A stretch of 64,000 nucleotides of DNA from Caballeronia sordidicola. GTDB taxonomy: Bacteria; Pseudomonadota; Gammaproteobacteria; Burkholderiales; Burkholderiaceae. Shown here in pieces: positions 33,221 through 42,425 of this stretch. Within the stretch, counting starts at the first letter, position 1; every line of letters begins with the position of its first letter. The notes below the pieces were generated by a model. That model did not search any database. It had not been told where the DNA came from and saw only the letters and a list, made by a program, of their open reading frames with translations. The position numbers and the translations under genes were made by a program. The stretch is taken from the NCBI RefSeq assembly GCF_000729995.1, contig NZ_JNFG01000009.1:124001-188000 (forward strand), given 5' to 3'.

Positions 33221-34579
33221 ATGGCAAACAGCTCTGCGCCGACAGCCGCGCACGCGCCATCAAGTGATGAAACGCAAGTCTATTCGCGCATCGGATGGCG
33301 AATCTTTCCGCTGGTTCTTCTTGGCTACATATTTGCGTATCTCGATCGCATCAACATCGGTTTTGCCGCCTTGCAGATGAAATCGGATTTGGGATTCACT
33401 GACGCCGTTTACGGATTGGGCGCAGGTATCTTTTTCGCGAGCTACCTCATCTTCGAGATACCGAGCAATTTGCTTTTGCAGCGAGTGGGAGCGCGGCGCA
33501 CGCTCGCCCGAATCATGATCTGCTGGGGAGCGACGTCAAGTTGCATGATGTTCGTCCGCACACCCGGCATGTTTTACGCGTTGCGCGTCCTGCTCGGAAT
33601 GTTCGAAGCGGGGCTTACACCTGGCGTCGTCTTCTATCTCACGCTCTGGTATCCGAAACAAAGGCTCGCCAGGGTGACCGCGCTCTTCCTGAGCGGCAGT
33701 ATTATGGCTGGGCTTTTCGGTGCACCAATTTCCGGCTTCATCCTTGACACGGTTTCCGGCATTCAAGGGCTGCGCGGCTGGCAATGGCTCTTTTTGATTG
33801 AAGGGATACCGTCCGTGCTGTTGGGGCTGGTATGTTTTCGGATCCTGCCGGATGGGCCAGATCAAGCTCGGTGGCTTTCGGACGACGAGCGCCGGATCGT
33901 GATCGCCGGTGCGTCCGGTGGGGATCGCCGGGGGCGAGGCGGTTTTGGCGGTGCATTTCGCGACCCTAATGTCTACGCAATCGCATTCGGCTGGTTCACG
34001 ATCATCTGCGGCACGTATGTCATTTCGTTCTGGCTTCCGCTGATGCTTCGGCATGCAGGCGTCGGCACGGCATCGGCAATCGGCCTATGGTCCATCATTC
34101 CGTACGGTCTTGGTGCAGTGGGAATGCTTCTCCTCTCTCGCCATTCCGACCGCACACTGGAGCGCCGCTGGCATGCCACTGCTTGCGCGTTGGCGGGCGC
34201 TGTTGCCCTCGGTTCGCTTTCATTCGTGTGGTCTAATCTTCCGCTCACTCTTCTTGCCTTGAGCGTCGCAACAATTTCGGTCTTTAGCGCGATGCCGATT
34301 CTATTTTCTGTACCGATGACGTTGCTTCCGCGATCTTCGGCTCCCGGGGGGATCGCGTTGATCAACTCCGTCGGCCAAATCGGAGGATTCCTGAGCCCCT
34401 TCATCATCGGATGGGTGAAGACGACGACCGGGAGATTCGATATTGGTTTGTACATCATGGCGGCGCTACTTGTGGCCGGAGCCGCTGTCATCGCGTTTGT
34501 CGTCAGAACCAACCCCGACGTCTCCAGCGAACACGCAGGCGAGCGTTCGAGCGCTACCGACGGCACGTCCAGGTCCTGA
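33221..34579 (+). CDS. MFS transporter, anion:cation symporter type
   Basis: About 452 residues from the ATG at 33221, preceded by GGAG (an ATG 4 codons earlier is possible). Twelve hydrophobic segments are visible. The N-terminal block FAYLDRINIGFAALQMK and RVGARRTLARIM fit the ACS family, which imports organic acids such as phthalate, glucarate or 4-hydroxyphenylacetate. The C-terminus is a short hydrophilic tail. It probably brings the substrate of the CoA-transferase operon into the cell. A strong hairpin follows its stop. Confidence 0.88.
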   Translation: MANSSAPTAAHAPSSDETQVYSRIGWRIFPLVLLGYIFAYLDRINIGFAALQMKSDLGFTDAVYGLGAGIFFASYLIFEIPSNLLLQRVGARRTLARIMICWGATSSCMMFVRTPGMFYALRVLLGMFEAGLTPGVVFYLTLWYPKQRLARVTALFLSGSIMAGLFGAPISGFILDTVSGIQGLRGWQWLFLIEGIPSVLLGLVCFRILPDGPDQARWLSDDERRIVIAGASGGDRRGRGGFGGAFRDPNVYAIAFGWFTIICGTYVISFWLPLMLRHAGVGTASAIGLWSIIPYGLGAVGMLLLSRHSDRTLERRWHATACALAGAVALGSLSFVWSNLPLTLLALSVATISVFSAMPILFSVPMTLLPRSSAPGGIALINSVGQIGGFLSPFIIGWVKTTTGRFDIGLYIMAALLVAGAAVIAFVVRTNPDVSSEHAGERSSATDGTSRS

Positions 34580-34583
34580 ACGA

Positions 34584-34616
34584 GAAGGATCCGCGCAACG
34601 CCGGCGCGGATCCTTC
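34584..34616 (+). terminator. 13-bp hairpin after the MFS gene
   Basis: GAAGGATCCGCGC (34584-34596), 7-nt loop, GCGCGGATCCTTC (34604-34616), a perfect stem 5 bp after the MFS stop. No clear T-run follows, so it may act as an mRNA 3' stabiliser or as a weak terminator. The position fits the end of the flavin-reductase/MFS transcript. Confidence 0.6.
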
Positions 34617-34792
34617 AAGTAGCGAAGTGCCGCTCCGCGGCGGGTCTCACGTTTTGTTCGGTAGCCTCGAGGCGTAACCGGTAAAAGCGGATTCCTGTAT
34701 GATTAAATCTTGGGTTGGCGTGCCGATCGACGATCGCACTATCCTCATGGTCGCGAGCATATCGATAATAAGAATCGGACCTTTTACCAATC

Positions 34793-35716
34793 ATGGACAT
34801 CAAGCAGCTTCGCTATTTCGTTCGCATCGCGGAATTGGGCAGCGTCGGCAAGGCGTCTGACGTTTTGGAGATTGCGCAACCCACCCTCAGTAGACACGTC
34901 CGAGCTCTCGAGGTTGAGCTCAAGACATCGCTTTTTTCGAGAAACGGACGCGGCGTCATTCTGACGCCAGCGGGCCGACGGTTTCTCGATCACGCTCGCG
35001 GCGTCCTTCACGCTGCCGACACCGCACTGATAGCCCTAAAGGAAGAAGGTGCATCCGCCTATGAAGGACAGGTGGTAGCGGGCTTTACGCCGAGCGTCGG
35101 GCGAACTTTGATACCGTCGTTCGTTGAACGCTTTGTCGAACGATTTCCCAAAGCATCGCTGAGTCTCGTCGAGGGCTATTCGCGATCGTTGTATGAACAG
35201 GTGCTGGTAGGAGGTCTCGACTTTTCAATCCTTCTCAATCCTGCGGCGTCACCTAACCTCGTCATAGAACCCATCGCCACGGATAATCTTTACTTGATCA
35301 GCTTAAATCCGATAGGTACTTCGGCGAGTGAGGTCGCGCTGAGCGAGCTTGTGCGAATCCCTTTGATTATGCCGCACGCTTCAACTGCCACCCGGTCGCT
35401 GCTGGAGTTTGAAGCCGCGCGGCTGGGCATCATGTTGACAATGGCACTCGAGATAGATTCGGTACGCTCGATCATAGAACTGGTCGAGCGTGGAGTCGGC
35501 TACACGGTAATGCCGCTCAATTCTCTGCGGCCCGGTGACCATCCATCGCTGCATTGGCAAAGGATCGTCTCGCCGCAAATCGAAGTTACCCTCTCGATGA
35601 TCACGCCCGTCAAGCGGCCTCGCACGGCGTTGCCGGTGGAGGCCGCGCGCCTCGCGAAGGAAATCTTGATTTCCCTGCTGAAACCGTCTGCAACACCTGG
35701 TGCCAGCCCTGACTAG
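34793..35716 (+). CDS. LysR-family transcriptional regulator
   Basis: This 307-residue LysR protein has its HTH at 1-60 (MDIKQLRYFVRIAELGSV, then IAQPTLSRHVRALE) and an effector-binding domain from about 90 (GQVVAGFTPSVGRTLIP). Length and layout are normal. It lies 210 bp after the MFS gene on the same strand and is the closest regulator to the CoA-transferase operon, so it probably responds to that operon's substrate or an intermediate. No target site could be proven from sequence. Confidence 0.9.
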   Translation: MDIKQLRYFVRIAELGSVGKASDVLEIAQPTLSRHVRALEVELKTSLFSRNGRGVILTPAGRRFLDHARGVLHAADTALIALKEEGASAYEGQVVAGFTPSVGRTLIPSFVERFVERFPKASLSLVEGYSRSLYEQVLVGGLDFSILLNPAASPNLVIEPIATDNLYLISLNPIGTSASEVALSELVRIPLIMPHASTATRSLLEFEAARLGIMLTMALEIDSVRSIIELVERGVGYTVMPLNSLRPGDHPSLHWQRIVSPQIEVTLSMITPVKRPRTALPVEAARLAKEILISLLKPSATPGASPD

Positions 35717-35960
35717 GACACCGAGACCCCGTGCATGCGACATTCACCACGCGCCGGGGCATAGTTCCAGCCGTCCATGAGCGGTTCGATGCGCTCGTGC
35801 CCGGATTCAACAACCTGAACCAGCAGCGCTAGCACCACCGCCCGCACGGAGCACACCCGCGCGACAGCGCTCCGATGTGCTCACGGGGTCATTTTCCAGC
35901 GTACTTCAATGCGCCCTGACCCAGGGTGGTACCCGCCCCTTCCGATACTAGGAGCCTAAA

Positions 35961-36686
35961 GTGAGTGGACAGATTCTTGCCGAACTGCGAGACGGTATCT
36001 TGCATGTCTCGATCGAGCGCCCCGAGAAGCGCAATGCGCTCGACGAAGCGATGTTCTCAGCGCTTGCCGATAAGCTGACCGACGCCAACGAAGCTGCCAA
36101 CGTCGCCGTTGTGCTGATCCGGGGAACGGCAGACTGTTTCTGTGCAGGTCACGACCGGCAACTCTTCGGACATCTTTGGCCGCAACCGGACAACGGCGTG
36201 GTCGCGCGCTGCATGCGAGCGTTCCTTCAGCTCGACAAACCGCTCGTCGCAGCCGTTTGCGGTGCGGCCCACGGTTTTGGTGCGACCTTACTGCTGAGCG
36301 CAGACTATGTTGTGTGCGGTGAGAATGCGGTATTCGCCTTTCCTTTTGCAACGCTAGGAATTGTTCCCGAAGCGGCTGCGACCACGCTGCTCGCCCGGCG
36401 TGTCGGCGACCTCCGAGCACGTGACTGGCTGCTATCCGGCCGTACAGTACAGCCGCAAGAAGCACTGCAGGGAGGTCTTGTGACCCACGTTGTGGCCAAC
36501 CGATTCGTGTTTCAGGAAGCTGAACGCTATGCGGCCGACCTTGCACAAAAACCCGCAGGCACCCTTAGCCGCATTCGCCGCCTATTGCGGGACGGCGCAG
36601 CACGCACTCCCGAAGCAGCGCTCGCAGCCGAACTCGCCGCTCTGAACGAACTCATTCCGTTGCTGGCGGCATCGCGCCCAACGTGA
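35961..36686 (+). CDS. enoyl-CoA hydratase family protein
   Basis: This 241-residue crotonase-fold protein starts with GTG, 7 nt after GGAG. Blocks: LHVSIERPEKRNALD, CFCAGHDRQLFG, VCGAAHGFGATLLLSAD and FATLGIVPEAAATTLLA. The Glu in VPEAAATT takes the place of the second catalytic Glu region, as in isomerase-type members. It is shorter than usual (about 255-260). It is convergent with another hydratase gene (36763-37560), with only 76 bp between. Confidence 0.85.
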   Translation: MSGQILAELRDGILHVSIERPEKRNALDEAMFSALADKLTDANEAANVAVVLIRGTADCFCAGHDRQLFGHLWPQPDNGVVARCMRAFLQLDKPLVAAVCGAAHGFGATLLLSADYVVCGENAVFAFPFATLGIVPEAAATTLLARRVGDLRARDWLLSGRTVQPQEALQGGLVTHVVANRFVFQEAERYAADLAQKPAGTLSRIRRLLRDGAARTPEAALAAELAALNELIPLLAASRPT

Positions 36687-36762
36687 GGCTCACACGGCTG
36701 CCAGAGTGGCAATCTCGTTGCGTCCGCGCGCGTTACTCAAGTAGAGCTGCCTATCGCGAACA

Positions 36763-37560
36763 TTAACCTTGCCCAGGATTACGTTGACCTTCGCGGAAGC
36801 GGCTCATGCCGTCATCGAATGCCTGGCTGCGCGCGCGAATATCCGCCACAAGATTCTTCGCGTACTCAACCGCCGATGTCCACTCCGAGATTTCGCCTGG
36901 AATCTTCCACAACGCCTGCTTTGCCGCCTCGAGGCCGATGGCGTCGAATCCCGCAATACGTTTCGCAAGGGCTGTTACCTCGTTGTCCAGGTCCGCGAGC
37001 GGTACCGAGCGATTGACGAGCCCCCACTCCGCCGCGGTCCGCCCATTGATTCGCTCCGCTGTGAGAATCAACCAGGCAGCTCGCTTCGGGGACAACCGTA
37101 GTTGTACTGCTGGTCCGGCCAACACCGGATACAAGCCAAATCCTATCTCCGGCATCCCGATACTGGCCTCGTGCGCTGCAATCGCGAGATCTGAAATATT
37201 GATCAGTGTCGAACCGCCCCCCAAGGCGAATCCGTTGACCGCCGCGATTACTACGGCTGGATGCCGTCGAATCTCCTCCAGAACGGCGCCCCACTCACTT
37301 CGCCTGTCCATTTCGGCGTCACCCGTGCTCGCCTGGTCCTCTTTCAAATCTACGCCCGCGCAAAACGCAGGTCCGTTGCCTGTGAGGACGATTACTTTCG
37401 CTCTACCTCGGCACTCGTCGAGTGCGTTCACCAGGCCGACGCGCGCGGCGCGGTTCATTGCGTTGCGTTGCGCTGGCCGATTGAACGTAATACGCGAAAC
37501 ACCGTTGTCGCTATGCTGGACCAGAATGGCACCTCCGTCATTGGTCTGCCGGGTCGTCAT
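36763..37560 (-). CDS. enoyl-CoA hydratase family protein
   Basis: This is a 265-residue protein from the ATG at 37560, which is preceded by AAGGAGAGG. A longer open frame to 37824 is not supported. Blocks: VSRITFNRPAQRNAMN, AFCAGVDLKEDQA, NGFALGGGSTLINISD and GMPEIGFGLYPVLAG. The Glu in MPEIG is at the usual active-site place, but the following G-x-GGTQ loop is altered (YPVLAGPAVQ). Substrate unknown. It is the only gene on its strand until the efflux pump 150 bp upstream. Confidence 0.87.
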   Translation of the reverse strand: MTTRQTNDGGAILVQHSDNGVSRITFNRPAQRNAMNRAARVGLVNALDECRGRAKVIVLTGNGPAFCAGVDLKEDQASTGDAEMDRRSEWGAVLEEIRRHPAVVIAAVNGFALGGGSTLINISDLAIAAHEASIGMPEIGFGLYPVLAGPAVQLRLSPKRAAWLILTAERINGRTAAEWGLVNRSVPLADLDNEVTALAKRIAGFDAIGLEAAKQALWKIPGEISEWTSAVEYAKNLVADIRARSQAFDDGMSRFREGQRNPGQG

Positions 37561-37712
37561 CGTTGCCTCTCCTTGCGTTTGGGAATTGCGCGATCGAGTC
37601 AGCCACGGAATTCGCTTCGGGCTCGGCCCCAACAAGTCGCTGAACAACTCGCGATAGTCTACAAAGTTGATCGTGTCATTGAGGAACCACGGAAAAGTCG
37701 GCGAAGAGCGGG

Positions 37713-39230
37713 CTAGTCCGTCAACGTCGCCGCAGCAGCCTCTTGTCCTTGCGTTTTCACTAAATTTCTCCGTGGCAAAAAGCTTGCGGCCACCAGTCCG
37801 AGCACGGTGATTCCCAACGACCATGCGAAGGTGTGACCGAAGGCCCTACTCAGTGCCGGTAAGACCAAGGTTCGCGTCGCAGGTGTCATGGTTTGCATTA
37901 AGTGCATGCCTGCGCCGCCTGTCGTCGCACCTGACATGATAAATGTCATCTGACGCGACAAGACGACAGCCAGTAATGCGGTGCCGATTGAGCCGCCGAC
38001 GCGTTGCATCGCGTTCATGCCACTGGTTACGCGCGCAATTTCGTGGCGTTGCAAAGTCGAGAGCGATGCACTCACCGACGGCATCATCGTGGCACCCATG
38101 CCGAGACCGAGCACGAACAGCGTGCACTCGATAACCCACATCGCTGTGTCGCTGTGAATCTGAGTGAGGCTGAGCATGCCTATGCCTACTAATGTGAGGC
38201 CGATCAGCACGATGCGACCCGGCCCCGTTCTGTCGGTCATGCGCGTAGCAATCGGCATGGAGACCATCGCGCCGCAGCCCTGTGCTGCCAGCAACAACCC
38301 AGTGTGCGACGCCGATTCGCCGCGCACAAGTTGGAAGTAAAGCGGCAGCAAAAATGCCGCGCCAAAAAACGCCGTCGCGAAGAGAAAGTTGGTCAACGCT
38401 GCAACGCCCACCGCACGGCGTGTAAAAAGACGTACGTCGATCAAGGGATCATCCCGGTGTTTGGCGTGCCACACGAACGCAACTACCAGCAGCAAACCGA
38501 CGACTACGCCACCGAGTGCATCGATCGACTGGAAGCCACCGTGCTCCGCCGTTTCGGCCAGGCCGTAGACAAAAATCGCCAGGCCCGGCGACAACATCAA
38601 GAGGCCGCGCCAGTCCAGCGCATGGTGTGGCTTGGGTACGTCACGCTCCAGAATGCGCGCAGCCGCGATTAGCGCAATGACACCGATTGGCACATTGACG
38701 AAAAAGATCCAGCGCCAGGAAAAGTCATCGACAAACCAACCACCGAGAATCGGACCGACGATCGGCGCCAACAGCATCGGCACACCGACGATGCCCATCA
38801 CCCGACCCATGCGGTCACTGCCCGCCGCATGCGACAGAATCGTCATGCCAGCAGGCATGATCATGCCGCCGCCGACACCCTGCAGCACGCGGAAGGCAAT
38901 CAATGAATTGGCCGACCACGCGATGCCGCACAGCGCGGAACCGAGCACAAAGAGCAGAATCGAACCGATATACAGGCGCTTGGTGCCGAAGCGATCAGCC
39001 GCCCAACCGGTCAGTGGAATCACTGTGGCCAGCGCGAGCATGTAACCGGTCGATGCCCATTGTGTGACCGCTAGCGACACACTGAAAGAGCGGGACAGCT
39101 CCTTGATTGCAACATTGACGATGGTGGTGTCGAGAATTGACATGAAGCTGCCAAGAATGACCACGGCAGCAATACGAAACACGTTGCTATCGAGCGCTCT
39201 TACGGCGCTAGGTTGAGTAGAGGAAGTCAT
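37713..39230 (-). CDS. DHA2-family (EmrB/QacA) multidrug efflux MFS permease
   Basis: This 505-residue protein has about fourteen predicted membrane segments. TM1 carries the DHA2 motif SILDTTIVNVAIKELS. FGTKRLYIGSILLFVLGSA follows (motif A region), then GGGMIMPAGMTIL (motif C-like). Such pumps export lipophilic toxic compounds by proton antiport, often with an EmrA-type adaptor, which is absent here. Its start overlaps the stop of a MarR-type repressor gene by 4 nt (ATGA). That repressor is broken, so the pump may be deregulated. Confidence 0.9.
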   Translation of the reverse strand: MTSSTQPSAVRALDSNVFRIAAVVILGSFMSILDTTIVNVAIKELSRSFSVSLAVTQWASTGYMLALATVIPLTGWAADRFGTKRLYIGSILLFVLGSALCGIAWSANSLIAFRVLQGVGGGMIMPAGMTILSHAAGSDRMGRVMGIVGVPMLLAPIVGPILGGWFVDDFSWRWIFFVNVPIGVIALIAAARILERDVPKPHHALDWRGLLMLSPGLAIFVYGLAETAEHGGFQSIDALGGVVVGLLLVVAFVWHAKHRDDPLIDVRLFTRRAVGVAALTNFLFATAFFGAAFLLPLYFQLVRGESASHTGLLLAAQGCGAMVSMPIATRMTDRTGPGRIVLIGLTLVGIGMLSLTQIHSDTAMWVIECTLFVLGLGMGATMMPSVSASLSTLQRHEIARVTSGMNAMQRVGGSIGTALLAVVLSRQMTFIMSGATTGGAGMHLMQTMTPATRTLVLPALSRAFGHTFAWSLGITVLGLVAASFLPRRNLVKTQGQEAAAATLTD

Positions 39231-39515
39231 TGGGAAGTGTCCGAAGAGGAAATCGATAAGTGCGCGCAGATGTCGGGGAAATGGACGCGCGTCAGCACAC
39301 CCAGGGTCGTCGCCGCGGTCGCCAGTCCCGCGCGCTCAGCGGCGTTCAGCGGCGTTCAGCGCGCTGACGAAACGCTCAACTGCCAGTCGGCGCGCCGCAA
39401 CGATCTGCTCGATTGCTCGATCACCCGTAGGGCTGAGTCCGATGCGTTTGATGCGCCGGTCCTCAACGTCCTCGCGGCGAAACAATAGGCCGGCGCGGAC
39501 GTACAATTTTCGACG
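39227..39515 (-). pseudogene. MarR-family repressor, C-terminal part with a 10-bp duplication
   Basis: The minus strand reads VRAGLLFRREDVEDRRIKRI, GLSPTGDRAIEQIVAARR and LAVERFVSALNAAERR, then stops. This is the beta-wing and C-terminal helices of a MarR protein. The 10-bp sequence GGCGTTCAGC is present twice in tandem (39341-39360). Removing one copy restores the frame (NAAERAGLATAATTLGVL and on to TSQ), with the stop overlapping the pump start. The HTH-bearing front half is absent, so at least two events damaged this gene. Confidence 0.75.
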
Positions 39516-39614
39516 ATTGATTTTTCAGTAAATCATTAATCCCACGGCCTGGACCGCTCTCCGATGGTGCTCGGCCGCCTAAAATTGGAGCGAGGCCACC
39601 GTCGTGGCGCTCGA

Positions 39615-40466
39615 TTACATCGTCTTCGGGAGTCCGAAGAACCAACGGACAAAGGCGTCCCGATTACGGTCGCTGCCCATTAATGCTGACATTATGAGGA
39701 GGACCTTTGCCATTCGGGGAACCATATAGACGGGTTTGGGGCGCTTGGCTGATAGGATGTTGTCTACGACGTCGGCGACGACACTCGGATCGGAAAGATT
39801 TTTTTCGAATTGGGGTGACATGATTTTCGCGTAAGCTGTCTGCGTAGCCTTGGCGTATGGGCCCTCGCCTGAATGGGCAAGAAGGGTTTCGCCAGCAATG
39901 GCACGCCATCCCGTCCTGATTGCGTCAGGCCGAATTATGACGACATCAACCCCAAAAGGGCTGAGTTCTTGGCGGAGCGACGCCGAGAAGCCCTCGAACG
40001 CGAACTTCGTGGCGTGATACCAGGCGCCGTAGGGGGAAGAGACAACACCGCCGACAGAGGTTATGTTGATGATAGTACCGGACCGCCGAGCGCGCATCTG
40101 GGCGGCAAGCTGTTGAACCAGAGCTGCCGCGCCGAATAGGTTGGCCTCGAAAAGTCTCCGAGCCTCGGCCATCGGAGTTTCCTCGACTGAGCCATAGAGT
40201 GCCGTCCCGGCGGCGTTCACCAGAATGTCCACTCCCCCGCTTTCGGCGATGATCGACGACACGGACGCTTCGATTGAGACGGGGTCTGCCAAGTCGATTT
40301 TTATAGGATGGCCGCCGGCCTTTTCCAGCTGCTCCATTCGCTCGGTACGGCGCGCAGCGCCATAGGTCTTGATGCCGTGCGAGGCGAGCCGGACGGCTAT
40401 TGCTTCGCCGATGCCCGACGACGCTCCGGTGACAAGAGCGACCTTGGTCTTAGTGGCTGTGGTCAT
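39615..40466 (-). CDS. short-chain dehydrogenase/reductase
   Basis: This 283-residue classical SDR has the cofactor loop TGASSGIGEA (14-23), NAAG (84-87), catalytic S137, Y150 and K154 (YGAWYHATKFAFEGF). R39-R40 after the second strand (GAARRTERM) suggest NADP(H) preference. The C-terminal part is extended by about 30 residues, as in SDRs with larger substrates. It is followed upstream by a dienelactone hydrolase and an aldo/keto reductase on the same strand; the 17-bp gap to the hydrolase suggests one transcript. Confidence 0.9.
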   Translation of the reverse strand: MTTATKTKVALVTGASSGIGEAIAVRLASHGIKTYGAARRTERMEQLEKAGGHPIKIDLADPVSIEASVSSIIAESGGVDILVNAAGTALYGSVEETPMAEARRLFEANLFGAAALVQQLAAQMRARRSGTIINITSVGGVVSSPYGAWYHATKFAFEGFSASLRQELSPFGVDVVIIRPDAIRTGWRAIAGETLLAHSGEGPYAKATQTAYAKIMSPQFEKNLSDPSVVADVVDNILSAKRPKPVYMVPRMAKVLLIMSALMGSDRNRDAFVRWFFGLPKTM

Positions 40467-40483
40467 GGTCGGGTTCGCTTCTG

Positions 40484-41182
40484 TTAGGCGAGATGGCGCG
40501 CGAAGAACGCCTGGATGCGGCCTCGCGCATCAGCCGCGTCCTTGTCTTTGTAAGTCGCCCCTATGACGACACCAAGCACCCCTATCAGGCCCTTGTGATC
40601 ATCTAGGAAGGAATGTCCGGCGTCCGGGTATTCCTTGACGTCATGCTCGATATTGTTACGCTCGAGTGCGCCTTTCAGCCGCGCCGCCGCGCCCTTCAGC
40701 CTCCTGTCGCGGCCACCGTAGCCAGCGACCACCGGACAGGCACCGTCCATGATCGCATCGATGTCGTTCGGGACCGGACCGTAGTTCGGGGCGCTTGCCG
40801 AAAAGCCATGTCCGGCCGCCAGAAGGATCGCAAAGCTGCCGGTCACGCAGAAGCCGATGACCCCGGTCTTGCCGGTGCAGTCCTCGCGGCCTTCCAGCCA
40901 CTGCCGCACGGCATCGACATCGTCGAACACCGGTCCCTTGCGGGCTGACAGACCCGCCATCAGGGCCCGGATGCAACGGAGGCGGCCGCCCCACGAGAAC
41001 AGGTCTAGCGCCACCGCAAGATACCCTTCCCTGGCCAGCCAATCGGCATGACCACGCGTCACGTCGGTCAGGCCGAAGATGTCGTGGAGCACGATGACGC
41101 CGGGCCAAGGCCCCTCGCCTCGCGGGGTAGCCACGTAGCCCTTCAGCAAGTGATGTGGTGTCGAAATCGAGACCTCGGTCAT
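40484..41182 (-). CDS. dienelactone hydrolase family protein
   Basis: This 232-residue alpha/beta hydrolase is of the dienelactone hydrolase type. The Cys-Asp-His triad is visible: C112 in GFCVTGSF, D159 in GYGGRDRRL and H190 in DAGHSFLDD. Classical members have GFC-x-GG; here Thr replaces the first Gly region (CVTG). The family opens lactone rings such as dienelactone, or hydrolyses esters. It lies 17 bp before the SDR gene. Confidence 0.88.
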   Translation of the reverse strand: MTEVSISTPHHLLKGYVATPRGEGPWPGVIVLHDIFGLTDVTRGHADWLAREGYLAVALDLFSWGGRLRCIRALMAGLSARKGPVFDDVDAVRQWLEGREDCTGKTGVIGFCVTGSFAILLAAGHGFSASAPNYGPVPNDIDAIMDGACPVVAGYGGRDRRLKGAAARLKGALERNNIEHDVKEYPDAGHSFLDDHKGLIGVLGVVIGATYKDKDAADARGRIQAFFARHLA

Positions 41183-41312
41183 ATCGTCTTCCGTACAGGA
41201 TGATTAACTTGCCATTCCAACGTCTCCCGGGACCGGGGGCTTACCTCCGAAGCGTAGACGCTGGTCCTCTCGGACCAACATCTCTTAGGGAGGAAGATCC
41301 TAAACACCCTTT

Positions 41313-42299
41313 CTATTTGGCCGCCAAGTGTTTGAATTGAGCGGGGTAGCGGTCCCCTGTGATTGCTCCCAGTGCAAAGGTCCGATCGAGATCATCGAGA
41401 TCTTCTTTGCTAAGCGTCACATCAAAGGCCTTCAGATTTTCCGCCAAACGTGCGCGACGGCTCATTCCGACGAGCGGCACAATGTCTTCGCCCCTAGATA
41501 GCACCCATGCTATTGCCAATTGCGTTGTCGTACAGTTTTTCCGGTGCGCCATGGACTCAAGCAACGAAGCCTTTTCCAGGTTCTTCGGAAGGTTCTCCTG
41601 ATCGAATTTCGGAAACTGGCGACGAAAGTCGTTTGCCGGAATGTTATTTGTAACTGAACCAGTAAGAAGCCCTTGACCGACCACCCCATAAGCCACCAGC
41701 CCGATGTCAAGCTCCCTTACGGTAGGCAGGATTTCCTCCTCGATGAAACGTGTTCCAAGGGAATACTCGATTTCAAGAGCAGTCACGGGATGCACCTTGT
41801 GGGCACGCCGAATATTTTCAACGCCTGTTTCGGACAAACCCAGGTATCGAACTTTTCCTTCCTTGATAAGATCGGCGATAGCCCCAACCGTTTCCTCAAT
41901 CGGCACGTCCGGGTCGATGCGAGCAGGCTGGTAAATGTCGATGACATCTACGCCGAGTCGCTGAAGGGAGTAAGCCGCGAAGTTCTTCACGGCGTTTGGC
42001 CGAACATCAATGCCCAACACTTGCCCGGAAGGAGCACGAAGAGCGCCAAATTTCACGCTGATAAGCGCTTGGTCTCTCCGACCTTTAATCGCTTTACCGA
42101 CGAGAAGCTCGTTGTGTCCCATTCCGTAGAAGTCGCCTGTGTTCAAGAAATTGATTCCTGTGTCCAAGGCAGCTTGAATGGTAGCGATACCTTCCTCATC
42201 GGCGCCTGATTTCGGACCCGCTAAACTCGACATCCGCATGCAGCCGAGACCCATCGCGGAAACACGGGGACCATCTTTACCAAGCGTTCTCATTTCCAT
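41313..42299 (-). CDS. aldo/keto reductase with altered catalytic tetrad
   Basis: This 328-residue NADPH-dependent aldo/keto reductase is of the YdhF/AKR type. Tyr58 (GDFYGMGHNE) and Lys83 (SVKFGAL) of the catalytic tetrad are present. The expected Asp of the D-T-G block is N53 (FLNTGDFYG), and the His that normally sits near VDVIDIYQPARID is Ala126. Cofactor-binding blocks near the C-terminus (VPLVGMSRRARLAENL) are kept. The gene is intact, so reduced or changed activity is possible. It lies 130 bp upstream of the hydrolase gene. Confidence 0.88.
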   Translation of the reverse strand: MEMRTLGKDGPRVSAMGLGCMRMSSLAGPKSGADEEGIATIQAALDTGINFLNTGDFYGMGHNELLVGKAIKGRRDQALISVKFGALRAPSGQVLGIDVRPNAVKNFAAYSLQRLGVDVIDIYQPARIDPDVPIEETVGAIADLIKEGKVRYLGLSETGVENIRRAHKVHPVTALEIEYSLGTRFIEEEILPTVRELDIGLVAYGVVGQGLLTGSVTNNIPANDFRRQFPKFDQENLPKNLEKASLLESMAHRKNCTTTQLAIAWVLSRGEDIVPLVGMSRRARLAENLKAFDVTLSKEDLDDLDRTFALGAITGDRYPAQFKHLAAK

Positions 42300-42425
42300 A
42301 GCTATCTTCCTTTCCGATTTGCAGACTAGCTCGCCGCTGCGCTACAGGTTGTCGTGCGTTCAGGGCCGCCTTGATAAAAGCGGCCGGATTGGCTTCCGAC
42401 ACTTCAGCGTTTGCCGGTAGTCGCC

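Noticed and set aside
36806-37657. 283-codon plus-strand frame opposite the enoyl-CoA hydratase
   Set aside because: Ser/Arg/Pro/Ala-rich shadow frame; the minus strand has all crotonase blocks and a good start.
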